From positions 60,389 to 124,388 of the forward strand of contig JALRGT010000007.1 in NCBI GenBank assembly GCA_023259675.1: 64,000 nt of DNA. Reading direction: 5' to 3'. The notes under the pieces were generated by a model. That model was not told the origin of the DNA. It saw only the letters and a list, made by a program, of their open reading frames with translations, and searched no databases. Source of the DNA: Flavobacterium sp. (GTDB lineage: Bacteria; Bacteroidota; Bacteroidia; Flavobacteriales; Flavobacteriaceae). This document shows, piece by piece, positions 34,013-43,626 of the stretch; the first letter of the stretch is position 1; each line of letters starts with the position of its first letter. The translations under genes were made by a program, and so were the position numbers.

Positions 34013-36049
34013 TTGAGAAATTTTAGTGTTATATTTTTTTTGGTTGTATTAATTGGTTGTTCAAAAAAGAAAGTAACTTATGATATGGTTCATTCTTCAG
34101 AGGATAGTTTGTCTTCTTATTTTACTTTGGCTAATGATGATAATCTAACTTTTCAGAAAAAACAAGAATACAATCAAAAAGCTTTTGCTATTGTAATGAA
34201 TCAGCCTAATGATTCCATGTTTCGTGTTAATTTAGTTCGAGTTGCCAATAGGTATTACAATATGAATGATTGGGTATCTTATGGAAATACAGTACATGTA
34301 TTGTTAGATAAATCCGAAAAAGCTAAAGATACTTTAAATATAGCGAAAGCAAATTCCTTTTTAGGAGATTATTATGGCGGTAAAGCAGTATCAGATAGTG
34401 CCTATTTTTATTATTTTAAAGCTGAAAAAATGTTTGTCAAACTAGACGATTCTTATAATTTAGCTCGAACACGTTTAAATAAAGGCTTATTGCAGTATTC
34501 TGAAAGTGATTTATTGGGTAGTGAAAATGCGGTGATTAATGCGCTGCGTGCTATAAAAGGAGAAAAGGTAAGTGATTTAGAGTATGAGGCCTATAATTTA
34601 TTGGGATTAATAAATAATGAATTAGAAGAATTTGATAAATCCATTGAGTATCATAACAAAGCTTTAGAGAGTATCGATGATGATGTTATTCCAGTCCAGT
34701 TTCAATCAAAGGCAACTTCTTTAAATAATATAGGGTTGGTTTATCAAAATAGAAATAAATATAAAGAAGCAATTAGATATTATAAACAAGGGTTGAGTCA
34801 AAAAAACCTATTAAAAGATAAGCCTTCAGTTTATGCAATGTTGTTAGATAATATGGGGTATTCAAAACTTAAAACTAATGACATTAATGGTTTGCCAGAG
34901 TTGTTTTATGAGTCTTTAAAGTTAAGGGATAGTTTAAATCATATTACAGGAATAATTGTTAATGAAATTCATCTTTCTGAATATTTTGCATACAAAAAAG
35001 ATACCATTAAGGCTCTTGAGTTTTGTAATGAAGCACTTGTCACAGCTCGTAATTCAAGGATTAATAGAAATGCATTAGAGCCTTTAAAACAATTGGCAAT
35101 TTTAGAACCAAAAAAAGCGGCTGTCTATACTCAAGAATATATACATATTAGTGATAGTTTGCAGAAAGTAGAGCGAAATATGGGGAATAAATTTACCCGT
35201 ATAGAATATGAAACGGATAAGATTAAAGACGAAAATTCCAATTTGACGGAAAAAAATCAAAAATTAGTTTATATTTTCAGTTTTGTGACCATTTTAGGTT
35301 TATTCTTGTATATCATTAAATCTCAAAAAGCAAAGAACAGGGAGTTACTGTATAAACAAGAACAACAACATGCTAATGAGGAGATTTATAACTTAATGAT
35401 TTCGCAACAAAACACCATTGAAACCAATAGAGTGCAAGAGAAAAAACGTGTGGCTCAAGAGTTGCATGATGGAGTTTTGGGAAGAATGTTTGGAGTGCGA
35501 ATGAATTTAGATGGCTTGAATAGGTATAATGATGATCTAGCCATCGAACAAAGAAATGCTTATTTGTCTGAATTAAAAAACATTGAGCAAGACATTCGTG
35601 AAATTTCTCATGACTTGAATAGAGAAAAATCAGAATTAATTAATAACTTCGTAGCGATTGTAGATAATTTATTTGAAGAACAAAGAAAAACGTTCCCATC
35701 AAAATTGATTTCTAATATAGATTCTAACATAAAATGGGAAATTATTCCGAATGCCATTAAGATTAATTTATTTCGAATTATTCAGGAGTCGCTTCAAAAT
35801 ATTAATAAATATGCCAAAGCCAGTTTGATTAAAGTTGAGTTAAGAAAACAAGAAAATGATATTTTGTTGGTGATAAATGACAATGGTGTCGGGTTTAATG
35901 CCAATTTGAAGAAGAAAGGAATTGGTTTGCAAAATATGCAGTCTCGAACAAAAGAATGTAATGGTACTTTTAATATACAATCAAAAATTGGTGAAGGAGC
36001 CACAGTATCAGTAACTGTGCCAATAGAACAAGAACAAATACCTACTTAA
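34013..36049 (+). CDS. TPR-containing sensor histidine kinase, lipoprotein-type N-terminus
   Basis: A 678-residue kinase starting at TTG 34013 (MRNFSVIFFLVVLIGC), with C16 a likely lipidation site or the signal serving as a membrane anchor. About residues 30-400 are TPR repeats (for example ATSLNNIGLVYQNRNKYKEA), so the sensor faces the periplasm. A transmembrane helix is at about 417-435. The kinase core is HisKA_3 type, with H485 in RVAQELHDGVLG, then an ATPase domain with NKYAKASLI, DNGVGF and GIGLQNM. The stop is 2 bp before the regulator gene. TPR domains bind peptides, and the ligand is unknown. Confidence 0.92.
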   Translation: MRNFSVIFFLVVLIGCSKKKVTYDMVHSSEDSLSSYFTLANDDNLTFQKKQEYNQKAFAIVMNQPNDSMFRVNLVRVANRYYNMNDWVSYGNTVHVLLDKSEKAKDTLNIAKANSFLGDYYGGKAVSDSAYFYYFKAEKMFVKLDDSYNLARTRLNKGLLQYSESDLLGSENAVINALRAIKGEKVSDLEYEAYNLLGLINNELEEFDKSIEYHNKALESIDDDVIPVQFQSKATSLNNIGLVYQNRNKYKEAIRYYKQGLSQKNLLKDKPSVYAMLLDNMGYSKLKTNDINGLPELFYESLKLRDSLNHITGIIVNEIHLSEYFAYKKDTIKALEFCNEALVTARNSRINRNALEPLKQLAILEPKKAAVYTQEYIHISDSLQKVERNMGNKFTRIEYETDKIKDENSNLTEKNQKLVYIFSFVTILGLFLYIIKSQKAKNRELLYKQEQQHANEEIYNLMISQQNTIETNRVQEKKRVAQELHDGVLGRMFGVRMNLDGLNRYNDDLAIEQRNAYLSELKNIEQDIREISHDLNREKSELINNFVAIVDNLFEEQRKTFPSKLISNIDSNIKWEIIPNAIKINLFRIIQESLQNINKYAKASLIKVELRKQENDILLVINDNGVGFNANLKKKGIGLQNMQSRTKECNGTFNIQSKIGEGATVSVTVPIEQEQIPT

Positions 36050-36051
36050 TA

Positions 36052-36744
36052 ATGACCACTGATCCCAAATCACATGTTAAAATCAGAAACAATATACTTA
36101 TTGTTGATGATCACCCTTTTATAATACAGGGATATAAAAATGCTATAACAAGATATAATCCTGACGAGTACGAATTTGATATTTCCCAAGCGAAAGATTG
36201 TGAATCGGCCTATACTATTATTACAGATACTAATATTCAACCTTTTGACATTGCGTTTTTAGATATAAGTATGCCGTCTTATGAAGAAAAATTTCTTTAT
36301 TCTGGCGAAGATTTAGCGAAACTTATATCGGAGCACATGCCGAATTGTAAGATTATTTTATTGACCATGTTTACGGAGTTTTTAAAAATTAAAACGATAA
36401 TCAGTAAAATAAATCCAAATGGACTTGTTATTAAAAATGATTTAACTTTTGATGAATTATTGGTAGCTTTTGATACTGTGATTAAAAATGAAGTATATTA
36501 TAGTAAATCCATTTTAGAAATGTTGGAATCTCATGATAATTCCATTGAAATAGATTTATTTGACAAACAAATTTTGTTTCATTTATCAAAAGGAACAAAA
36601 GCGGCAGATATACCACAATATATTCCGATATCTTTAAATGCTATTGAGTTGAGAAAATCAAATCTTAAAGAATTGCTTCAATTAACTGAAGGGCACGATG
36701 CCGATTTAGTTCGTGAAGCTAGAAATAAAGGATTAATATTCTAG
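36052..36744 (+). CDS. Response regulator partner of the TPR kinase
   Basis: A 230-residue protein. The receiver has IVDDHPF (18-24), acceptor D71 in IAFLDISMP and LLTMFTE. The C-terminal part (about 165-225) is a helix-turn-helix-like region, DKQILFHLSKGTKAADIPQY, in the place of a LuxR/NarL DNA-binding domain but weakly conserved. Its 2-bp spacing from the kinase marks a cognate pair. A hairpin follows (36764-36800). Confidence 0.88.
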   Translation: MTTDPKSHVKIRNNILIVDDHPFIIQGYKNAITRYNPDEYEFDISQAKDCESAYTIITDTNIQPFDIAFLDISMPSYEEKFLYSGEDLAKLISEHMPNCKIILLTMFTEFLKIKTIISKINPNGLVIKNDLTFDELLVAFDTVIKNEVYYSKSILEMLESHDNSIEIDLFDKQILFHLSKGTKAADIPQYIPISLNAIELRKSNLKELLQLTEGHDADLVREARNKGLIF

Positions 36745-36763
36745 TTTAAAATCTCATGTATAC

Positions 36764-36800
36764 AACAAAAAACGGCATTTTTATAATGCCGTTTTTTGTT
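36764..36800. terminator. Bidirectional terminator between the regulator and thiL
   Basis: AACAAAAAACGGCAT (36764-36778) is an exact inverted copy of ATGCCGTTTTTTGTT (36786-36800). It serves both converging genes. Confidence 0.92.
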
Positions 36801-36804
36801 TAAT

Positions 36805-37851
36805 CTATTCGCTTAAAGCATCCCAGCCACGAGCTTTCAAAGGAATCTTAGTGTTCGCACGAGTAATTAAATGAATACCTTCACTTTCTTGCGTCATATG
36901 ACCAATAATCGAAAAATTTGGATTCCCTTTTATTTTGTCAAAATCTTCTATCGGAATAGTGAAAAGTAACTCATAATCTTCGCCTCCATTGATCGCGACT
37001 GTTGTACTGTCAATATTAAATTCTTCACAAACATTGATGAATTGTGGATCAAGAGGAAGTTTGTCTTCATATAAATTACAACCCACTTTTGATTGTTTAC
37101 AGATATGAATAATTTCTGAAGATAACCCATCAGAAATGTCAATCATCGCAGTTGGTTTTATTTCTAAAGCATGCAATAATGTGCGAACATCTTTTCTAGC
37201 TTCCGGTTTTAATTGGCGTTCTATCAAATAGGTATAAGCGTCTAAATCAGGTTGTGAATTTGGGTTCACTTGAAACACTTGTTTTTCTCTTTCCAGAACC
37301 TGTAATCCCATGTAAGCAGCACCAATATCTCCGGTAACTACCAGTAAGTCGGTTTGTTTAGCTCCGTTTCGGTATACAATTTCTTCTTCATCTGCTTCTC
37401 CTATGGCGGTAATACTGATGATTAGTCCTTTTTGAGATGAGGTGGTATCACCGCCAATAACGTCTACTTTGTATTCATTGGCAGCATGTGTAATTCCGGC
37501 AAATAATTCTTCTAAAGCTTCCAAAGGGAAACGGTTTGAAACAGCAATGGAAACTGTAATTTGTGTTGGCTTGGCATTCATGGCACATATATCAGAAACA
37601 TTGGCTACAACAGCTTTGTATCCTAAGTGTTTCAAAGGCACGTAGGCCAGATCAAAATGTACGCCCTCAATCAATAAATCGGTAGATACAACCACTTTTT
37701 TATCTTTAAAATCAAGTACTGCAGCATCATCTCCAATTCCTTTTAAAGTAGAGGGTTGGTTAATTTCGAAGTTCTTGGTTAGATGGTCAATCAAGCCAAA
37801 TTCTCCTAATTGTGCAATACTGGTACGTTGTGGGTTTTTATCTTCAATCAT
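36805..37851 (-). CDS. thiL: Thiamine-monophosphate kinase
   Basis: Makes thiamine diphosphate from thiamine monophosphate with ATP. I chose ATG at 37851 (MIEDKNPQRTSIAQLGEFGL), which is where the family starts; an upstream in-frame ATG at 37884 adds a basic stretch. This gives 348 residues. GIGDDAAVLDF and VVSTDLLIEGVHFDLAY contain the conserved Asp residues for Mg-ATP, and DVIGGDTTSS and DISDGLSSEI complete the PurM-like fold. No other thiamine genes are near. Confidence 0.96.
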   Translation of the reverse strand: MIEDKNPQRTSIAQLGEFGLIDHLTKNFEINQPSTLKGIGDDAAVLDFKDKKVVVSTDLLIEGVHFDLAYVPLKHLGYKAVVANVSDICAMNAKPTQITVSIAVSNRFPLEALEELFAGITHAANEYKVDVIGGDTTSSQKGLIISITAIGEADEEEIVYRNGAKQTDLLVVTGDIGAAYMGLQVLEREKQVFQVNPNSQPDLDAYTYLIERQLKPEARKDVRTLLHALEIKPTAMIDISDGLSSEIIHICKQSKVGCNLYEDKLPLDPQFINVCEEFNIDSTTVAINGGEDYELLFTIPIEDFDKIKGNPNFSIIGHMTQESEGIHLITRANTKIPLKARGWDALSE

Positions 37852-37956
37852 TTTCTTTCTTTGTTTGAGTTTGCAAATATACAAAGAAATATCCGCCTTA
37901 AATTGACTCCGTTTTCAGGTTTTTTTCGCATCTTTAATAAATTAAATTTATAAAAA

Positions 37957-38889
37957 ATGGAGTTTTTTGATATTGTTACGTTAACTGTCAATCCAGCTTT
38001 GGATAAAAGTGCACATTTTAGGGGTTTGGTTCCAGAACAGAAAATTAGATGTGAAACGCCTCGGTATGATGCCGGTGGTGGTGGAATTAATGTGTCTAAA
38101 GCGATTTCCCGTTTAAAAGGAGTTTCTAAAGCTATTTTCACTTCTGGGGGTGCTTCCGGTAAAATGTTGAAAGAATTAATTGCAAAAGAAAACATCCCCT
38201 TTGAAGCTATCGAAATTCATAGTTGGACAAGAGAAAGTTTTGTGGCGGTCGATGATAATACCAATTTGCAATATCGGTTTGGGTTTAAGGGTGCCGAAGT
38301 CAATGAAGCCGAAAAAGAGCAAATTATTGATACAATTAAAAATTTAAAATGCAGATATTTGGTAATAAGCGGCAGTCTAAACGAAGGTTTACCTGTTGAT
38401 TTTTATAAACAAATAGCCGAAATAGTTAAGAAATCCAATGTTAAATTGGTAGCCGATGTGTACGGCGAACCCATGAAAAAATTGTTGGAATCTGGGGTGT
38501 ATATGATGAAGCCCAATGTTGGTGAATTGGCAAAATTGATAGGTGTGGAACATCTCGAAATAGAAGAAGTGAATCAAGCAGCAAAACAAATTATTGCTAA
38601 AGGCCAAGCCGAAATCGTCGTTGTTTCCCTTGGTCCTCAAGGTGCAGTTATGGTAACAAAAGATTCCTATGATTTTGTTCCTGCTCCCCATGTTCCTAAA
38701 CGAAGTACCGTAGGTGCCGGTGACAGTATGGTGGGTGGAATAGTTTGGGCTTTGTCTCAAAACAATAGTCTGAAAGAAGCCATGCGTTGGGGTGTGGCCT
38801 GTGGAACTGCAGCAACGATGAATGAAGGAACGCAGTTATTTGAGTTAGAAGACGCCAAACGTTTGTATGGGTGGTTGAAGGATAAGTGA
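37957..38889 (+). CDS. 1-phosphofructokinase/PfkB-type hexose-phosphate kinase
   Basis: A 310-residue ribokinase-fold enzyme. It starts VTLTVNPALDKSAHF (7-21) and has AGGGGINVSKAISRLKG, both typical of FruK/LacC/PfkB phosphosugar kinases. The C-terminal signature STVGAGDSMVGGIVWAL (about 249-265) holds the catalytic Asp. KPNVGELAKLIGV is also conserved. It may phosphorylate fructose-1-P or fructose-6-P; no fru transport genes are near, so the substrate is open. A hairpin follows. Confidence 0.9.
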   Translation: MEFFDIVTLTVNPALDKSAHFRGLVPEQKIRCETPRYDAGGGGINVSKAISRLKGVSKAIFTSGGASGKMLKELIAKENIPFEAIEIHSWTRESFVAVDDNTNLQYRFGFKGAEVNEAEKEQIIDTIKNLKCRYLVISGSLNEGLPVDFYKQIAEIVKKSNVKLVADVYGEPMKKLLESGVYMMKPNVGELAKLIGVEHLEIEEVNQAAKQIIAKGQAEIVVVSLGPQGAVMVTKDSYDFVPAPHVPKRSTVGAGDSMVGGIVWALSQNNSLKEAMRWGVACGTAATMNEGTQLFELEDAKRLYGWLKDK

Positions 38890-38895
38890 GACAAA

Positions 38896-38926
38896 AAAAC
38901 CTGATAATTTTTATCATCAGGTTTTC
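38896..38926 (+). terminator. Terminator of the phosphofructokinase-type gene
   Basis: AAAACCTGAT (starting 38896) pairs with ATCAGGTTTT (38916-38925), with T residues behind it. Confidence 0.75.
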
Positions 38927-38940
38927 TCAATATTGTAGTT

Positions 38941-38963
38941 CCCCCTTCCGGGGGTTAGGGGGA
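38941..38963. repeat. CCCCCTTCCGGGGG hairpin (intergenic repeat type)
   Basis: CCCCC and GGGGG arms (38941-38954) with a TTCC loop, followed by TTAGGGGG. Short pieces like this are spread widely in flavobacterial intergenic DNA. It lies right after lepA (minus strand) and could help terminate it. Confidence 0.55.
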
Positions 38964-40760
38964 TTAGTCATTCAACTTCAACACGGCCATAAACGCTTCT
39001 TGCGGAATTTCTACATTTCCAACCAGTCTCATACGTTTTTTACCTTTTTTCTGTTTTTCCAATAATTTACGTTTACGGGAAATATCACCACCGTAACATT
39101 TAGCTGTAACGTCTTTACGTAAGGCTTTTATGGTTTCACGAGAAATTACTTTCACACCAATTGCGGCTTGAACAGGAATGTCAAATTGCTGGCGTGGAAT
39201 TAACTCTTTCAGTTTTTCACACATTTTTTTACCAATAGAATAGGCATTATCAACGTGCATTAAAGAAGATAAAGCATCCACAATTGTTGCGTTCAATAAG
39301 ATATCTACTTTAACCAAATTAGAAGTTCTCATTCCGATTGGTGTATAGTCGAAGGAAGCGTACCCTTTGGAAACCGTTTTCAATCGGTCATAAAAATCAA
39401 ATACAATCTCGGCCAATGGCATGTCAAAAGTCAATTCAACACGTTCCGTAGTCAGATACGTTTGGTTGGTAATTATCCCGCGTTTTTCGATACACAAACT
39501 CATTACATTTCCAACATAATCAGCTTTGGTGATAATAGTCGCTTTAATAAAAGGCTCTTCAACATGATCTAAACGAGAAGGTTCAGGCAGGTCAGAAGGA
39601 TTGTTTACTATAAGTGGCGTGGTAGGGTCTTTTTTGGTGTAAGCCAAATACGAAACGTTAGGAACCGTAGTGATTACAGTCATGTTAAACTCCCGTTCCA
39701 GACGTTCTTGGATGATCTCCATGTGTAACATTCCTAAGAATCCACAACGAAAACCAAATCCTAATGCCGCAGAACTTTCAGGTAAAAATACCAAGGAAGC
39801 GTCATTCAACTGTAGTTTTTCCATTGAGTTTCTCAACTCTTCATAATCTTCTGTATCCACAGGGTAAATCCCCGCAAAAACCATAGGTTTTACATCTTCA
39901 AAACCTGTAATTACATTTGTTGTTGGATTTTTTGCATCAGTCAGCGTATCACCCACTTTTACTTCTTTGGCTTCTTTAATTCCAGAAATCAAATACCCAA
40001 CATCACCGGCAGAAATTACTTGTTTTGGAACTTGATTCAGTTTTAAAGTACCAATTTCGTCTGCAAAATATTCATTTCCGGTGGCCATAAATTTAATCTT
40101 TTGGCCTTTTTTAATCTGTCCGTTTTTCACACGGAAAATAACTTCAATTCCGCGAAACGGATTGTAATGCGAATCGAAAATCAAAGCCTGTAATGGCTCA
40201 TCGATATTTCCTGTTGGAGGAGGAATTTTTTCGATAATGGCAGCTAAAATATTTTCGACACCAAAACCAGTTTTTCCCGAAGCATGAATAATATCTTCTA
40301 GTTTACAGCCCAGTAAATCTATAATGTCATCGCTTACTTCTTCAGGATTCGCGCTCGGTAAATCTACCTTATTCAAAACCGGAATAATTTCCAAGTCATT
40401 TTCTAAAGCCAAATATAAATTTGAAATCGTTTGTGCTTGTATACTTTGTGCGGCATCAACAATCAAAAGTGCGCCTTCACAAGCCGCAATCGATCGGGAA
40501 ACTTCATACGAAAAATCGACGTGACCAGGAGTGTCAATCAAATTCAGGATATATTCTTCTCCTTTATAAGTATATTCCATTTGTATAGCGTGACTTTTTA
40601 TGGTAATCCCACGCTCGCGCTCCAAGTCCATATTGTCTAGCAATTGGGCTTTTTCTTCACGTGCTGTAACAGTTTGAGTTGCGCCAAGTAAACGGTCAGC
40701 AAGCGTACTTTTCCCGTGGTCAATATGTGCAATAATGCAAAAATTCCTTATTTTTTTCAT
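38964..40760 (-). CDS. lepA: Elongation factor 4 (LepA)
   Basis: A 598-residue translational GTPase that acts on the ribosome during elongation or initiation stress. G motifs: [15 protein letters not shown] (11-25), [23 protein letters not shown] and NKVDLPSA. The C-terminal domain special to LepA has [23 protein letters not shown] (about 558-580, abridged family block). Length is normal. Upstream lies a dispersed repeat, with no clear promoter seen. Confidence 0.98.
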   Translation of the reverse strand: MKKIRNFCIIAHIDHGKSTLADRLLGATQTVTAREEKAQLLDNMDLERERGITIKSHAIQMEYTYKGEEYILNLIDTPGHVDFSYEVSRSIAACEGALLIVDAAQSIQAQTISNLYLALENDLEIIPVLNKVDLPSANPEEVSDDIIDLLGCKLEDIIHASGKTGFGVENILAAIIEKIPPPTGNIDEPLQALIFDSHYNPFRGIEVIFRVKNGQIKKGQKIKFMATGNEYFADEIGTLKLNQVPKQVISAGDVGYLISGIKEAKEVKVGDTLTDAKNPTTNVITGFEDVKPMVFAGIYPVDTEDYEELRNSMEKLQLNDASLVFLPESSAALGFGFRCGFLGMLHMEIIQERLEREFNMTVITTVPNVSYLAYTKKDPTTPLIVNNPSDLPEPSRLDHVEEPFIKATIITKADYVGNVMSLCIEKRGIITNQTYLTTERVELTFDMPLAEIVFDFYDRLKTVSKGYASFDYTPIGMRTSNLVKVDILLNATIVDALSSLMHVDNAYSIGKKMCEKLKELIPRQQFDIPVQAAIGVKVISRETIKALRKDVTAKCYGGDISRKRKLLEKQKKGKKRMRLVGNVEIPQEAFMAVLKLND

Positions 40761-40789
40761 TCTTTGTTTATGTCAATTTAGTTCCAATT

Positions 40790-40817
40790 GAGCGCAGTCG
40801 ATACTGAGTGTAGTCGA
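40790..40817. repeat. 16-bp-period imperfect direct repeat
   Basis: GAGCGCAGTCGA (40790-40801) and GAGTGTAGTCGA (40806-40817) differ at two bases. This GAGYGYAGTCGA word is part of repeat families seen between genes in many bacteria. Confidence 0.65.
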
Positions 40818-40822
40818 AGTAT

Positions 40823-40930
40823 GGGCGTGCCGGCAGAAAAGCCGTCGGGCTATCCGCTATATCTTTTGTTTCGTCCCGAAGTGTCGGGACTTCACAAAAG
40901 GATACCGCTTCTATCCCTCACGCACCATCG
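40823..40930. repeat. Dispersed intergenic hairpin element, copy B
   Basis: The lepA-dusB gap (40761-41081) is filled mostly by this element: CTATCCGCTATATCTTTTG, a hairpin GTCCCGA/TCGGGAC, then ACAAAAGGATACCGCTTC. It shares the CTATATCTTT and AAAGGATRCCGCTTC words with copies A and C but has a different core. The remainder up to dusB is AT-rich, with a -7 box near 41058. Confidence 0.7.
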
Positions 40931-41057
40931 CAAACAGCGACAATTAATCTGCAAATATACGCTAAATTCAATAGCTTCAAAGCCTAGAATTGGTAAACTA
41001 ATTAGTTAAGTTAGAAGTCTTTTCGGCAACTACTTTCTGCTATTCATCTAAAAGTTG

Positions 41058-41065
41058 TAATTTTG
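41058..41065 (+). promoter_or_regulatory. -7 box of dusB
   Basis: TAATTTTG at 41058-41065 fits TAnnTTTG, 16 bases before the ATG. No clear TTG is found upstream (CTG is near 20 bases away). Confidence 0.4.
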
Positions 41066-41081
41066 CACCAAATTTCCGAAG

Positions 41082-42074
41082 ATGATTAAGATTGGCAACA
41101 TAGAATTACCTGATTTTCCTTTACTTCTCGCTCCCATGGAGGACGTGAGCGATCCGCCTTTTCGCCGATTATGCAAAGCCCATGGAGCCGATTTAATGTA
41201 TTCGGAATTTATTTCTTCCGAAGGGTTAATCCGTGATGCTATTAAAAGCCGAATGAAATTGGATATTTTCGATTACGAACGTCCTGTTGGAATCCAAATT
41301 TTTGGTGGTGACGAAGAGGCAATGGCGTTGTCTTCTAAAATTGTTTCGACGGTTAATCCAGATTTAATTGACATTAATTTTGGCTGCCCAGTAAAAAAAG
41401 TAGTTTGCAAAGGAGCTGGTGCGGGAGTGTTAAAAGATGTCGATTTGATGATACGATTGACTCAGGCTGTTATCGACAGTACTCATTTACCGGTTACAGT
41501 AAAAACCCGTTTGGGATGGGATGATAATTCCATCAATATTGATGAAGTGGCTGAACGTTTGCAAGACATTGGGGTTGCCGCATTGAGTATTCACGCCAGA
41601 ACGCGTGCCCAAATGTACAAAGGTCATTCCGATTGGTCACATATTGCCAGAGTGAAAAACAATCCCAGAATTACGATGCCTATTTTTGGTAACGGAGATA
41701 TCGATTCTCCCGAAAAAGCTTTACACTATAAAAATGAATATGGTATCGATGGGATTATGATTGGTCGTGCTGCTATTGGTTATCCTTGGATTTTTGATGA
41801 AATCAAACATTATTTTAAAACCGGTGAACATCTAGCAAAACCCACCGTTGCCGATAGAGTAGAAGCAGTACGAAATCACCTGACTTGGGCAATGGAATGG
41901 AAAGGAGAAAGACTCGGAATTGTAGAAACCCGTCCTCATTATACCAATTATTTCAAAGGGATTCATTCGTTTAAACCATTCAAACAAAAACTGGTTACTC
42001 TAGATCATCCGGAAGAATTATTCGCTGTTCTCAATGAAATTGAAGAGGCGTATGCTGGATACGAAGTAGTTTAG
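41082..42074 (+). CDS. dusB: tRNA-dihydrouridine synthase
   Basis: A flavoenzyme of 330 residues that reduces uridines in the tRNA D-loop. Motifs: LLAPMEDVSDPPFRRL (15-30) for FMN, and INFGCPVKKVVCKGAGAG (98-114) with catalytic C102. HARTRAQMYKGHSDW (about 176-190) and GNGDIDSPEKA are conserved. It is followed by a small exported protein. In related genomes dusB is commonly near the permease-rbfA pair found here at 47492-49087. Confidence 0.96.
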   Translation: MIKIGNIELPDFPLLLAPMEDVSDPPFRRLCKAHGADLMYSEFISSEGLIRDAIKSRMKLDIFDYERPVGIQIFGGDEEAMALSSKIVSTVNPDLIDINFGCPVKKVVCKGAGAGVLKDVDLMIRLTQAVIDSTHLPVTVKTRLGWDDNSINIDEVAERLQDIGVAALSIHARTRAQMYKGHSDWSHIARVKNNPRITMPIFGNGDIDSPEKALHYKNEYGIDGIMIGRAAIGYPWIFDEIKHYFKTGEHLAKPTVADRVEAVRNHLTWAMEWKGERLGIVETRPHYTNYFKGIHSFKPFKQKLVTLDHPEELFAVLNEIEEAYAGYEVV

Positions 42075-42137
42075 TTTTTTCTTACTTTATTTTTTAAATT
42101 TATAAAATAAATACTACTTTCGCGAAAAAATCATAAA

Positions 42138-42713
42138 ATGAGAAAGTGTGTTATTTTAAGTTTTGTTTTAATAAGCTTTTTAGTGAAAGCTCAAGAAGAA
42201 GTTTCTGTTGAGAAAAATTTGAATAGTGTACAGCTAGGATTGTTGAGTCTTAGTTTTCAGAATGAAACTCGTTTGGATCGAAAAATAACGTTAAGAAGTG
42301 AAATTGGATTATTTAGTGGGAACTCTGTGATAGAGTATTCTGATGGTCAAAAAGAAAAATCGTTTTTAATTGTTCCTTTTGTAAGTGTGGAGCCACGGTG
42401 GTATTATAGTTTAGACAGACGAAATCGTTTGGGAAAAGAGACTAAAAACAACAGTTCTAACTACTTTTCTTTGTTAACTACTTTTTATTCCACACGAACT
42501 ACTATAGTAAATACCAAAGATTTTGAAACAGCTCCTAGTCTTGATATAATTCCTGAATATGGAATAAGAAGAAGCATTGGAAAACGGTTTTATGCTGAGT
42601 ACTCTGCTGGGATTGGGTACAGACATAATTTTTTTAAAAAAGAGTATTTTTATAGTATAGAAGAAAATGATGTGGTTTATGATCTTCAATTCAAACTAGG
42701 GTATGTTTTTTAG
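42138..42713 (+). CDS. Predicted outer-membrane beta-barrel protein, unknown function
   Basis: A 191-residue protein with signal peptide MRKCVILSFVLISFLVKA (cut before QEE). The rest alternates hydrophobic and polar residues as in strands, with several Tyr/Phe, and ends LKLGYVF with a terminal Phe, as expected for a small outer-membrane barrel. FYAEYSAGIGYRHNFF resembles strands of DUF3575-like proteins, but I do not recognise the family. It sits between dusB and the permease remnant, so it may be part of the inserted segment. Confidence 0.75.
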   Translation: MRKCVILSFVLISFLVKAQEEVSVEKNLNSVQLGLLSLSFQNETRLDRKITLRSEIGLFSGNSVIEYSDGQKEKSFLIVPFVSVEPRWYYSLDRRNRLGKETKNNSSNYFSLLTTFYSTRTTIVNTKDFETAPSLDIIPEYGIRRSIGKRFYAEYSAGIGYRHNFFKKEYFYSIEENDVVYDLQFKLGYVF

Positions 42714-42717
42714 AAAA

Positions 42718-43335
42718 TTATTTTAATCCAATAATTTCCTGCTCCCCCGATTTCTTGTAATCAACGAAGCAATAAAGCCAAGTGAAACAATCGTCCCTAG
42801 TACAATCAGTGCGTTTTCTAGCGAAAAAAACCACAGGATAGGATAATGTAGGGTAATCATAACGAGTTCGCATAGTTGTTGAATCAAGACAATGGTAATT
42901 CCTAAAACTAAGCCTATAATTCCGCCCAGTACACTTAGTAAAGTGCCTTGCAATAAAAATATTTTTCGTAAATCCCTGGTTGCAGTTCCTAGATTGAACG
43001 AGGTTTTTTAAGTTGCCTTTTTTATCCAAAATCATAAATGTCAGTGCTCCGATTAAATATAAAGGGAGATAATAATTACTAAAGTAAAGATTACATACGC
43101 TGTAATATTCTCCGTATTTAACGTTTTATAAAAAGACTCATTGAGTTATGCTTTATTTTTTGAGTGATTTTATTCTTGAAAATAGTTTTTAGGTGTTCAA
43201 TAATAGCATTTTCATCGACATTGTTTTTTATTTAATGTTGGTTATCTCATTGGATTTGTATTCCAGTAATTCTTGTGTCAAACTCAAATCAACAAAGACA
43301 AATTTAAAGTCCAAATCTTCATTTATTAGATAATT
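42718..43335 (-). pseudogene. Decayed C-terminal copy of the LolC/E-type permease
   Basis: Aligns along its whole length with 47492-48110 of the intact permease on the same strand. The translated end QGTLLSVLGGIIGLVLGITI and LGFIASLI matches the intact C-terminus, and MILDKKGNLK matches the middle, but they are in different frames, for example through one extra T in the run near 43009-43014. Further indels and stops occur upstream. It covers about residues 205-399 of 399 and lacks the N-terminus. Confidence 0.88.
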
Positions 43336-43626
43336 ATTGGGAAAAAATATGGTTTATTTAGTGTTTTTAAACTGTTTTTTTTTCAATTTTTGAGATTACG
43401 AATTGTAATTACCAGTTAAAATCGCTTATCCCTAGAGTGATCTTTTGAAAAATTATTTAGCCTCAAATTCTTTTTTGCGGGTTGTTTTATTGTAAGTTTT
43501 TTTTCATATATTTATATGCTAAGAACAGGTGTTGCTTTAAATTTTTCAATATTTTAGATTTTTAGTTGTGTTTTTGCCTTGCTATGATTCTTTTGATTTG
43601 AAAAGTTAATCTTAATAGTTGATTAG
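43336..43626. other. AT-rich gap, no gene seen
   Basis: After homology to the permease ends there are about 290 AT-rich bases up to the sensor kinase. I see no ORF of note and no clear hairpin. It must hold the kinase promoter, but I could not place a good one. Confidence 0.5.

Noticed and set aside
42718..43035. Two overlapping minus-strand frames as separate small genes
   Set aside because: Both are pieces of the same decayed permease copy in different frames.
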